Of a stretch of DNA of 64,000 bases, positions 41,292 to 49,004 are shown piece after piece. This stretch comes from an uncultured Bacteroidota bacterium (GTDB taxonomy: Bacteria > Bacteroidota > Bacteroidia > Chitinophagales > LD1). The position numbers and the translations under genes were made by a program. The stretch spans positions 25,884 to 89,883 of the forward strand of contig CALAYL010000029.1 in NCBI GenBank assembly GCA_937894725.1, in the 5' to 3' direction. Numbering within the stretch: the first letter of the stretch is position 1; each line of letters begins with the position of its first letter. The notes under the pieces are model-generated. The model was not told where the DNA came from. It did not search any database and worked only from the letters and a program-made list of their open reading frames with translations.

Positions 41292-43430
41292 ATGGCTTTA
41301 ATAGGCAAGTTACGACAACATTCGGGCATTATCATCGGTGCGATAGCGGTGAGTATAGTGGGCTTTTTGATTATGGATGCTACCAATAGTCAATTTGGCG
41401 TACTCAAAGGACGCGAAACCAACGTGGGCACAGTAGATGGCGAGTCGCTAGATTACAATGAGTTTATGAAACTCAATGAAGAAAACCAACGCAATGCAGA
41501 GATGCAAATGCGTAGCCAAGGTGGTCTTTCTGATGAGCAGCGAGATTTTATTCGTCAGCAAACATGGGATGACTTTGTAAACAAAACAGTAATGGAAAAG
41601 AACTTCGAGAAATCGGGTCTTGCTGTTACTGATGATGAAATGATAGAGCTCACTATGGGTCAAAATGCACATCCGTATATTCGTCAATCATTTACCAACC
41701 CACAAACACAGCAGTTTGATCCTCAGTTTGTAAAAATGTTTATACAAAATCTTGATCAAGACGAGAAAGGCGCAGAGCCAGGTTCTAAACGCAGACAATG
41801 GAATGCACTTGAAAAAGAAATCAAGAAAAACCAACTCACACAAAAATACAACACACTTGTATCTAAAGGATTGAATATTCCTAGCTGGATGGCAGAACAA
41901 ACCTACCAAGATATGAGTCGCACAGCCGATTTCAAATACGTAGCACTTCCTTATGCCGATATAGCTGAAGATCAAATCAAATACACAGACGAAGATTTGA
42001 AAAAATATTTAGCAGCACATGCTGCTAGATACAATCAGAACGAAGAAACCCGTAAATTGCTTTTTGCAACATTCGATATAGTCGCATCTTCTTCAGATTC
42101 AGCACTGGTTTTGACACAACTGAATGAAAAACTCGAAGATTTCAAAGGAGGTTCTACATCAAGTGATGATTCACTTTTTGTAAAAATCTATTCAGAAACA
42201 CCATTTGAAGGCACCTATGCAAAAATGCAAGACCTCGCCTCATCGCCTGTGGCAGCGGAGCTTTTCACCGCTCCAGCCAAAACGGTACTGGGGCCATACG
42301 AAGAAGGAGGAATGTATAAATATGCTAAAATCGTAAACAGAAAATTGCTTTCAGATTCAGTGAGAGTACGCGATATTGTTTTCTCATTTGAAAATATCAC
42401 TACGCAAGAGCAAGCAAATGCTAAGCGAAAATTAATGGATAGTGTGTTTATCTTGATTGACTCATTGAAACAAGATTTTGGACAGTTAGCCGCTACATTT
42501 TCGGACGATGCTGCTACCAAGCCAATGGGCGGTGATAAAGGATGGGTGAAATTTGGCGAAACAGAACCAACATACAATAACACACTTTTCTATACACTAT
42601 CTCGAGGTGGTGTGGCTAAAACATACACACAGAATGCACTTCATATAGTACAGCTTATAGATGACAGACCATCTACGCCAGGAGTACAAGTAGCCTATTA
42701 TACAAAAACCATTTTGCCTACACCAGAAACTGAAAGAGCTATTTATGCCGCAGCTAGCAAGTTTGCAGCAGATCACGCCACTGAAGCCAAGTTTAAAGAA
42801 GCAGCTAAAAATAATCCAGCTATCAAAACAGCGGAGGCTATCAAAAAGCAAGATAATACTATTCAAGGTATAGGCACTGCACGAGAAATTGTACGTTGGG
42901 CGTTTAATGCAAATAAAGGCGATGTATCAGGAATCAATTCGGCAGATCGCAAGCATGTGGTGGCTCTATTAGATGCCGTACGACCCAAAGGAACACCAGA
43001 GCTAGATGCCGTTAAAGATCAAGTGAAAGTAGCCTTTATGCGAGATAAGCGTGCTGAACTATTGTCTGCAAAAATCACGGCAGCTAAAGCTGCTACAATC
43101 GATGACCTTGCCGCTAAATTAGGCAAAGAAGTAAGTATGGCCGAAGGAGCATCTGCTCAAAATCCTATACTGGGTGGCACGGGCTATGAGCCAGCTGTAG
43201 TAGCTGCTGGGGTTTATGTGCAAGCAAACAAAATGTCGGCCCCTGTAGAAGGTAATGCAGGTGTATATGTGGTGTCTAAGGTGAGTGGAATTACCCCTCC
43301 TCCTGCTTCAGACCTATCGCAATACAAATCTCAACTCAAGCAACAAATGAATGCGAAAGCCACCAGAGAAGCAATAGAGGCATTGAAAAAACTAGCCAAT
43401 ATCAAAGACAATCGTTTTGATTTCTTTTAG
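41292..43430 (+). CDS. PpiD-like membrane-anchored peptidyl-prolyl isomerase (SurA-N type)
   Basis: A 712-aa inner-membrane-anchored chaperone/isomerase facing the periplasm. One N-terminal membrane helix (about residues 12-29, IIIGAIAVSIVGFLIMDAT) is followed by a SurA_N-like chaperone region (about 30-230). A parvulin-like domain follows at about 350-460 (VRVRDIVFSFENIT, then FSDDAATKPMGGDKGWVKFG). The C-terminal region is Ala/Lys-rich and helical. It probably helps fold newly exported outer-membrane and secreted proteins, which suits a window rich in envelope proteins. The length is close to that of other Bacteroidota PpiD-like proteins. Confidence 0.87.
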   Translation: MALIGKLRQHSGIIIGAIAVSIVGFLIMDATNSQFGVLKGRETNVGTVDGESLDYNEFMKLNEENQRNAEMQMRSQGGLSDEQRDFIRQQTWDDFVNKTVMEKNFEKSGLAVTDDEMIELTMGQNAHPYIRQSFTNPQTQQFDPQFVKMFIQNLDQDEKGAEPGSKRRQWNALEKEIKKNQLTQKYNTLVSKGLNIPSWMAEQTYQDMSRTADFKYVALPYADIAEDQIKYTDEDLKKYLAAHAARYNQNEETRKLLFATFDIVASSSDSALVLTQLNEKLEDFKGGSTSSDDSLFVKIYSETPFEGTYAKMQDLASSPVAAELFTAPAKTVLGPYEEGGMYKYAKIVNRKLLSDSVRVRDIVFSFENITTQEQANAKRKLMDSVFILIDSLKQDFGQLAATFSDDAATKPMGGDKGWVKFGETEPTYNNTLFYTLSRGGVAKTYTQNALHIVQLIDDRPSTPGVQVAYYTKTILPTPETERAIYAAASKFAADHATEAKFKEAAKNNPAIKTAEAIKKQDNTIQGIGTAREIVRWAFNANKGDVSGINSADRKHVVALLDAVRPKGTPELDAVKDQVKVAFMRDKRAELLSAKITAAKAATIDDLAAKLGKEVSMAEGASAQNPILGGTGYEPAVVAAGVYVQANKMSAPVEGNAGVYVVSKVSGITPPPASDLSQYKSQLKQQMNAKATREAIEALKKLANIKDNRFDFF

Positions 43431-43452
43431 TCCTTAAACACTTACATAGTAT

Positions 43453-43481
43453 AAAACCCTCGAGAATTTCTCGAGGGTTTT
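43453..43481. terminator. 14-bp perfect hairpin after the ppiD-like gene
   Basis: AAAACCCTCGAGAA (43453-43466) pairs exactly with TTCTCGAGGGTTTT (43468-43481) around a single T, followed by a T-run. The arms share the AAACCCTC/GAGGGTTT ends with the hairpin at 393-427. It lies between convergent genes and may terminate both. Confidence 0.75.
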
Positions 43482-43485
43482 TTGT

Positions 43486-44532
43486 TTAAAGCTCTTCTTT
43501 GAAATAGATTTTATAGAACTTTCGGCCATCGGTTTCTACCCCTTGTTCTATAAGGTCGGTATTGCCATGTATGTAGATATGGAAGTTTTTATCGAGCTTA
43601 AGCACGCTTTTAAAAATGCGGGCTTGTTTTTTTACAGCTTGGGGTGAAATGGCAAAATTGTTTGTGATTTCAACTTCGTTTTCTTGTCTATAGGCAGTAT
43701 CGTAATTTTGAAAAGACTCGATGAGTTTTTCATGTTGAAAAACGGTTTGCTCAAACTCTGATTTATCAAAAGTATTGTGTGTTTTGAAATAATCTACCGA
43801 CCGATTGAGTAGTTCTATTTTTTCTGTTTTCGTTACTTCATACTCACCCTCAAGGTGCTGGGTCACAAAGTTTTTAGCCAAACCTAAAAACTCATTTGTT
43901 TGATGAAACTCATTGGCAATAGGGCACACGCAGAGAAAATCGTCTTTCCAATATTGTGCTTCGCCACTGCGGTTGGTATTGTCGATTACCAAAATTTTGT
44001 AGCCTTTTTCATGGTCAGTATTGAAAATGATACAGCCCTTATCCACCCCTTTCATTTCAAAACCAAAATCGTGTTTAATGTTGAATTTCGATACGCCTTT
44101 TTTCATTTTTAGAAAAGGCACATCTGTCTCAGACTTAAAAACCCCAATGGCATCTACCACCTCATTGTCTAGTACCACATCAGTAAAAAAGGCCACGTTC
44201 AGTTCGCCCTCTTTTATCTTTGGGTGCATAGACTGTTCGTAGAGAAGCTTGGCTATACTTTGCGAGCCATCTATAAAGCTTTTGGGATTCGAAAACAGGC
44301 TTTCGGCTATGGTAAAGACTTCGTTGAGGTCAAGTTTTACAGCATGTGTAAACGAATAAAACTCTTCAGCTTTGAATGCATGCAAAAAATATTTGAGCAA
44401 ATAGTCTTGCGTTTCATCTTCAAATATGGTTTGTTCGTTTGATAGATTAATGCGCTCGTCCCGTAGTTTATTTCCTACATGATGGGTGATCAAATTTCGT
44501 AGTTGGGCTGAAGAAAAGTCTAGGTGGGTCAT
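43486..44532 (-). CDS. Nucleoid-associated protein (YejK/NdpA family)
   Basis: A 348-aa soluble protein of the NdpA/37-kDa nucleoid-associated family. It is recognised by the N-terminal AQLRNLITHHVGNKLRDE, the central AFFTDVVLDNEVVDAIGVFK and KGCIIFNTD segments, and the overall length. Members bind DNA in the nucleoid, but their exact role is unclear. There are no DNA-binding motifs I can point to. It is convergent with the ppiD-like gene and starts 39 bp from the stop of the DUF2279 gene on the same strand. Confidence 0.8.
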   Translation of the reverse strand: MTHLDFSSAQLRNLITHHVGNKLRDERINLSNEQTIFEDETQDYLLKYFLHAFKAEEFYSFTHAVKLDLNEVFTIAESLFSNPKSFIDGSQSIAKLLYEQSMHPKIKEGELNVAFFTDVVLDNEVVDAIGVFKSETDVPFLKMKKGVSKFNIKHDFGFEMKGVDKGCIIFNTDHEKGYKILVIDNTNRSGEAQYWKDDFLCVCPIANEFHQTNEFLGLAKNFVTQHLEGEYEVTKTEKIELLNRSVDYFKTHNTFDKSEFEQTVFQHEKLIESFQNYDTAYRQENEVEITNNFAISPQAVKKQARIFKSVLKLDKNFHIYIHGNTDLIEQGVETDGRKFYKIYFKEEL

Positions 44533-44571
44533 AGAAAAAAGAAAATTAGGGCGTACTGAAAATAATTAAAA

Positions 44572-45561
44572 TCACTTTTTCAAATATATCGGAAACTCCA
44601 TATTTAGAAAATAGCAAGGATGAAAAACGACTTGTCCTAAGGTATTGAACTCGATTGCTGGAGCGGGTAGCTTTATCCAGTTGAGTGCACCTAGCACCAT
44701 TCGCCCAAAACGAGTCCGAGCCTGTATTTGCGTGAGGTCATAATCTAGAGAGATAAAAAACTTTCGATACCTCCGCACATGCGAGTAGTCATAGAGTTTA
44801 CCGTTTTCGTCTGTCCATTTATTTTCAAATCCTCCATAGAGATTGCCGGCTCCATAGCCGATGGCTATGCTTAGCCATTTTGCCTTTTTTTGTCGAGGGT
44901 TAAAGCGAGCTGGATTTACACTCAACCAAAAATTGATGTTGTTATAATCTTTCAATATTTTTTCGGGTACAGAGCGGCCAAAAAGCCCATCTGCCCTTCG
45001 TCCAAGGTCTCCAGACGGATAAGGAACTATATGGTAAGACATTTTGAGTTGTATGCGCTGTTCGCCCCAAGCCATATTTTGCGACATCGCCAATAACGAA
45101 CCGAAGGCATTCGCCCCAATATCGCTCCAGCTCCAGCCCCATTTGTCAGAAAATCCATCAAAAATCTCAATAGACGATTGCGCTAAAAAGCCTGTGAGTG
45201 CGCCATAGCCAGCAGCTTGATATCTGTTCATGCCCACCCATCTGTAAATATGATAACCAAAATTAGATTCTACATAAGAGCCAGTGATATGCCCACATTT
45301 ATCTATCTGATTCCATTCGGCTGCATCATCAAAAAAATGAAATTTCGATTGCTGATAGTTGCCATACCACTGATGACTAAGCCATGCCATACTACCTCCA
45401 TAAGCCGCACCAATGCCTAATCCCACACCAAGGGCTCTATATTTATTGAGCTTAGGAGCTGGGTCTAAAAAAGAATGTGCTTTACGAAAATGAAAGGCAG
45501 TGTCTTGAGCTTTCGCACTAAAACAGGAAATGAGAAAAATAAAAACAAGATTTTTTTTCAA
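44572..45561 (-). CDS. DUF2279 (YfiM-like) exported protein
   Basis: A 329-aa envelope protein. A TTG start at 45561 gives MKKNLVFIFL and a classical signal peptide (cleavage after SAKA). A TTG start at 45582 would add seven residues. The DUF2279 core is clear: WNQIDKCGHITGSYVESNFG and a second block GFLAQSSIEIFDGFSDKWGW followed by SWSDIGANAFGS. The remaining C-terminal 140 residues are beta-rich, ending in YFLNMEFPIYLKK, as in an outer-membrane-associated protein. The function of the family is unknown. Confidence 0.8.
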   Translation of the reverse strand: MKKNLVFIFLISCFSAKAQDTAFHFRKAHSFLDPAPKLNKYRALGVGLGIGAAYGGSMAWLSHQWYGNYQQSKFHFFDDAAEWNQIDKCGHITGSYVESNFGYHIYRWVGMNRYQAAGYGALTGFLAQSSIEIFDGFSDKWGWSWSDIGANAFGSLLAMSQNMAWGEQRIQLKMSYHIVPYPSGDLGRRADGLFGRSVPEKILKDYNNINFWLSVNPARFNPRQKKAKWLSIAIGYGAGNLYGGFENKWTDENGKLYDYSHVRRYRKFFISLDYDLTQIQARTRFGRMVLGALNWIKLPAPAIEFNTLGQVVFHPCYFLNMEFPIYLKK

Positions 45562-45658
45562 ACGCAGAATTTCAAAACACAATTTAGCGAAAACAAAATG
45601 GATATACCTAATTCATCGTTTTGAAAAATAAAGCGAACCCAGCATTAGTAGGCTCGCT

Positions 45659-45806
45659 CTTTATTTTATGGCCGCATGTTTATCTTCCATATTTTTTGAC
45701 CACCTTGAAAAGAAGTATTGATATAAAAACCTCTATTATATGGATGGCGTTTTTTGCCTACCGCACAGGCATCGTCATCATAGGTGCAGCCCTCGTCTAA
45801 TACACT
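45659..45806. repeat. Near-identical 148-bp block, copy 1 (pairs with 46341-46488)
   Basis: This block covers the 3' end of lipoprotein A and matches 46341-46488 except for three bases, with no gaps. Conservation extends past the stop codon. Confidence 0.9.
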
Positions 45807-46301
45807 CAGTATTCTAATAGGATATTCTCCTGTTTGATCTATAGAGCCAATTTCGGTTAGTGTACTATCATGTAGTATTACTCCATATTCTGCCATATAC
45901 ATACCAGAAGTTTTAGGGAAATTATAAATACCTGACGGCTTTCCTGAATAAGTGCCAGTTTTGGGTATAATATTAAAAAAGCCGAAAATACTTAGATATT
46001 TTTTGTTTGAATAGTGTGAAATCACATCAATACCCAAACCCAATTCATTTGACTCAAACTTACAACTTCTCTTATCTGCGAAGAAAGAGGTAGGTACTAC
46101 TACCTGCATCCAAAGAGTATCGTATAGATTAAATGTATCTTTGGGGTTTAGTATAGTAATCAAATTGGGTATATCAAAACCTTTAGTATACAGAGGGGTT
46201 CTATTGCATAATACATTTTCACCGTATTGGCAGCTAGATATGGTTAGTAATAATGCGAAAAGCAACACAGAATATGTAAGCAGTTTTTTCATCGTTTTCA
46301 T
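45666..46301 (-). CDS. Lipoprotein, tandem copy A
   Basis: A 211-aa lipoprotein (TISSC, Cys24 from the ATG at 46301; an ATG at 46292 is also possible). The mature N-terminus (QYGENVLCNRTPLYTKGFDI) and the last 45 residues (CTYDDDACAVGKKRHPYNRG onwards) are almost identical to those of the next gene. The middle 117 residues differ. There are several cysteines. No known family is recognised. It is followed by no close gene on this strand. It is one of a pair next to a predicted metallopeptidase and may be on the cell surface. Confidence 0.72.
   Translation of the reverse strand: MKTMKKLLTYSVLLFALLLTISSCQYGENVLCNRTPLYTKGFDIPNLITILNPKDTFNLYDTLWMQVVVPTSFFADKRSCKFESNELGLGIDVISHYSNKKYLSIFGFFNIIPKTGTYSGKPSGIYNFPKTSGMYMAEYGVILHDSTLTEIGSIDQTGEYPIRILSVLDEGCTYDDDACAVGKKRHPYNRGFYINTSFQGGQKIWKINMRP
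46158..46259. repeat. Near-identical 102-bp block, copy 1 (pairs with 46840-46941)
   Basis: This block covers the signal peptide and mature N-terminus of lipoprotein A and matches 46840-46941 except for three bases, with no gaps. Confidence 0.9.
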
Positions 46302-46340
46302 TTTTTAAAAGCGAACCTACCCAAAGGTAGATTCGCTATA

Positions 46341-46488
46341 CTTTATTTTATGGTCGCATGTTTATTTTCCATATTTTTTGACCACCTTGAAAAGAAGTAT
46401 TGATATAAAAACCTCTATTATATGGATGGCGTTTTTTGCCTACCGCACAGGCATCGTCATCATAGGTACAGCCCTCGTCTAATACACT
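46341..46488. repeat. Near-identical 148-bp block, copy 2
   Basis: Second copy of the block at 45659-45806, covering the 3' end of lipoprotein B and its stop codon. Confidence 0.9.
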
Positions 46489-47004
46489 CCCTATCCTTAT
46501 TGGATATTCGCCTGTTTTATCTATTGAGCCTATTTCGTTCAAAGCACTTTCATCCAATATAACACCAAATTCTGCAACAAAGCTTTCCCCATTTTTTTCA
46601 AAATAATAGTCAATAAATTCTGAACCTCGACTTCTTCCGATTTTCGGAACAATTGTATAAAAACCAAAAATGACTTCATCATTTTTTCCATTATACCTAG
46701 TTACAATTTGAGGTCTTAAACTTATTTCGTTTCCTGTAAGATTACAACTTTTATTTTCAGCAAAAAACGAAGTTGGGGCTTCAATTCTCATCCAAAGCGT
46801 GTCATTCAGATTAAAAGAATCTTTGGGATTTAGTATTTTAATCAAATTGGGTATATCAAAACCTTTAGCATATAGAGGAGTTCTATTGCATAATACATTT
46901 TCACCGTATTGGCAGCTAGATATGGTTAGTAATAATGCGAATAACAGCATGGTCAGTTTGCCATGATGCTTAATTGCTGATAATCTAATACCCATAAGCT
47001 TCAA
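46348..47004 (-). CDS. Lipoprotein, tandem copy B (mosaic paralogue of copy A)
   Basis: A lipoprotein of 200-218 aa with the TISSCQYGENVLCNRTPLY mature start. The start is uncertain: ATGs at 47004 and 46995 give a longer n-region with basic residues but overlap the metallopeptidase 3' end by up to 20 bp; the ATG at 46950 leaves a short signal. Compared with copy A, the 102 bp of the 5' part (46840-46941) and the 148 bp at the 3' end (46341-46488) differ at only three bases each, while the 351-bp middle is diverged but exactly as long as in A. Function unknown. Confidence 0.72.
   Translation of the reverse strand: MKLMGIRLSAIKHHGKLTMLLFALLLTISSCQYGENVLCNRTPLYAKGFDIPNLIKILNPKDSFNLNDTLWMRIEAPTSFFAENKSCNLTGNEISLRPQIVTRYNGKNDEVIFGFYTIVPKIGRSRGSEFIDYYFEKNGESFVAEFGVILDESALNEIGSIDKTGEYPIRIGSVLDEGCTYDDDACAVGKKRHPYNRGFYINTSFQGGQKIWKINMRP
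46840..46941. repeat. Near-identical 102-bp block, copy 2
   Basis: Second copy of the block at 46158-46259, covering the lipobox and mature N-terminus of lipoprotein B. Confidence 0.9.
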
Positions 47005-48691
47005 ACAATTTTTTCAAACAATTTTGATCTGCTTCAGGAGTAGAGGATAGGATGTTTGCCTTATAGTCTGCTACACTTTGCGCCCCAATCAATTTGCTAT
47101 ACATATAGGGTAGAGGAAGAGTAAAGCAATCTTTCGTGCTTGAAAGGCTGACCGTAGCTTGAAAGTTTTCATTATCTACATCATGCAAATCCCAAAACAA
47201 ACCGACTGGATACCATGAGTCTAAATGAAATGCTGCATCCTTGTAGGAATGAGGTACTGCCTTTGGGAATACATTTTCTATTGAACTACTAGTACTATTG
47301 TGATTTGTGATGCCGTAATAATCTGATATGACAGACCCCATGGCCTCTGCCCAAGCTTCTGTAAAACCAAATTTTTGAGCTACTGGTTTGGAGGGTTCTT
47401 GTCCATCTCTATAGGGGTCGCCATAGTCGCTTCTGCTTTTTGGCACTAAAGTATTAGATATGTTTTGCCCTTCTCCCTTTGCTACATCTTTCCAGTAGGC
47501 TCTACCAGCTATGATAGCATGTGTCCAATGTGAAAACTCATGAAACAAAAGTTCTCTATGCCAGTTATAATCTAGATTATCCCATGTATATACGCCAAAA
47601 TCATGATAGGGGGCAGATAGGTCTGCTGGGCTAATCTCATGTGGTTGAAATCCGAAATAGTGCATCATAATAGTAGCAGCAGCATTAGAACTTAGAGGTG
47701 TGCCCCAAGGCATCCAAATCTGTGCATTATTGACCCTATGTGTAGGTATGGTATTTACAAAATCATTATAATCATGCACTGTATTGTTGATATTTGCTTT
47801 ATGCCATGCTGCTTTTCTATTCGTATTTATCTGCCATGTAGCACCGATATTTGATTTTTTAACCCTCCCTAGATAATCATTTAGATTATGCCCATATATT
47901 CTGTATTCTTGATTCCAATAGCGAATATAAAACAGTGCGGGTACTAAAAATTTGACGGAGGAGTTAAATTTGCCATTGGCATCTGTCCGCATATAAGACC
48001 ACTTAAATAATGTAGTGGCTACTACACTTTTGTGTCGGCAGGCAGGGTAGTTATTATTGGGAGCTTCTTGCACTTGCAATGTACCACTTGGGTAAAACTT
48101 GTTTGAATTGGTTTTATAGGCTATTTCTCCGTTATCATCCGTTTCGGTATATCCCGCCAGCTCCCATGCTTTTAATTCTACATTCTCCTCTTCATCGCTA
48201 GGCACATAACCATACTCTATGATTTCATAGTTTACGATTGGTAAATCAGACTTAGAGAATGCTACACAGTAATAAGGCTTTAAGATGGTGTCTTTTGCTT
48301 CATCGTCCACATAAAATGAACCTTCTGATACCACTTCTGCGTCTATTGGATATTCCGCTATAAATCGTTTCTCATTTTCTTCATTTAAAAAGTCATACAC
48401 TTGAAGGTGATTGTCGGGTTTCAGCTTTACATAGATTCTATTTGGTGATAATTGGTCAGCTTGGCTGTTTAGCCCTAAAGCTCTAAAAGCCTCTTTCATG
48501 TTTGCAAGCGTGTAGGGGTTTTTCTTCTTTTTACCCAAAATGGTATTGCCATCATTTTCTGTTTTCATGGCTGCTTTGTTATCATACCCAGCTTGTATGA
48601 TTTGAGGGTTAGATGTATTACTTTCTTTTTTACAGTTTTGCATGAGTAGCATAAATATTGAAATAGCTACTACTAAGCTAATTTTTTTCAT
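46985..48691 (-). CDS. Lipoprotein with HExxH metallopeptidase motif
   Basis: A 568-aa lipoprotein. The ATG at 48691 gives MKKISLVVAISIFMLLMQNC, with lipidated Cys20; the open frame extends 29 codons further but lacks a signal. The first 220 residues are acidic and without a recognised fold; the next region is beta-rich. The motif H384-E-F-S-H388 (ELLFHEFSHWTHAI) is a zinc-binding HExxH. A Glu in AWAEAMGSVISDYYG, about 65 residues further on, is a candidate third ligand, as in gluzincins. It is probably a surface or periplasmic protease, but no peptidase family can be named. The two mosaic lipoproteins follow directly, so they are probably in one operon. Confidence 0.72.
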   Translation of the reverse strand: MKKISLVVAISIFMLLMQNCKKESNTSNPQIIQAGYDNKAAMKTENDGNTILGKKKKNPYTLANMKEAFRALGLNSQADQLSPNRIYVKLKPDNHLQVYDFLNEENEKRFIAEYPIDAEVVSEGSFYVDDEAKDTILKPYYCVAFSKSDLPIVNYEIIEYGYVPSDEEENVELKAWELAGYTETDDNGEIAYKTNSNKFYPSGTLQVQEAPNNNYPACRHKSVVATTLFKWSYMRTDANGKFNSSVKFLVPALFYIRYWNQEYRIYGHNLNDYLGRVKKSNIGATWQINTNRKAAWHKANINNTVHDYNDFVNTIPTHRVNNAQIWMPWGTPLSSNAAATIMMHYFGFQPHEISPADLSAPYHDFGVYTWDNLDYNWHRELLFHEFSHWTHAIIAGRAYWKDVAKGEGQNISNTLVPKSRSDYGDPYRDGQEPSKPVAQKFGFTEAWAEAMGSVISDYYGITNHNSTSSSIENVFPKAVPHSYKDAAFHLDSWYPVGLFWDLHDVDNENFQATVSLSSTKDCFTLPLPYMYSKLIGAQSVADYKANILSSTPEADQNCLKKLFEAYGY

Positions 48692-49004
48692 GATTCTTTT
48701 TTTAAAAATTCTTTGAAATGACACGAATCCCCTACTCAAAACCCTAAGGGTATAGAATAGGCATAGCAGGGCTACCAACCCCAGTAGTGAGTTGGTTTAG
48801 TTATAAAAAAAGTAGGAAAAATAAAAAGGAATATATACTGCTCGCTACGATGCGAGATGCTGTGCTGTGCTGTGCTGTGCTGTGCTGTGCTCTAGTATTT
48901 TCATAGGTTGAAATTAATCAAACATTGTTTCCTAAAAAAGTTTTTATTGTTAAATGTTTGTGCTAATAGTGTAATGTTCAATCTATAGTGCCTAAATATC
49001 AAAA
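48692..49004. other. Intergenic region with a pentanucleotide repeat
   Basis: No gene is seen in these 313 bp. The region is the upstream sequence of the metallopeptidase lipoprotein and the downstream sequence of the ComM-like gene. It holds the TGTGC repeat at 48861-48890 and otherwise AT-rich sequence. Confidence 0.6.
48861..48890. repeat. Six tandem copies of TGTGC
   Basis: (TGTGC)6 without mismatches, preceded by a partial copy. It sits about 170 bp upstream of the metallopeptidase start. GC-rich pentamers stand out in this AT-rich DNA and such tracts can change copy number by slippage. Confidence 0.9.

Noticed and set aside
48861..48890. CRISPR array or direct-repeat array
   Set aside because: The unit is 5 bp with no spacers, so it is a simple sequence repeat.
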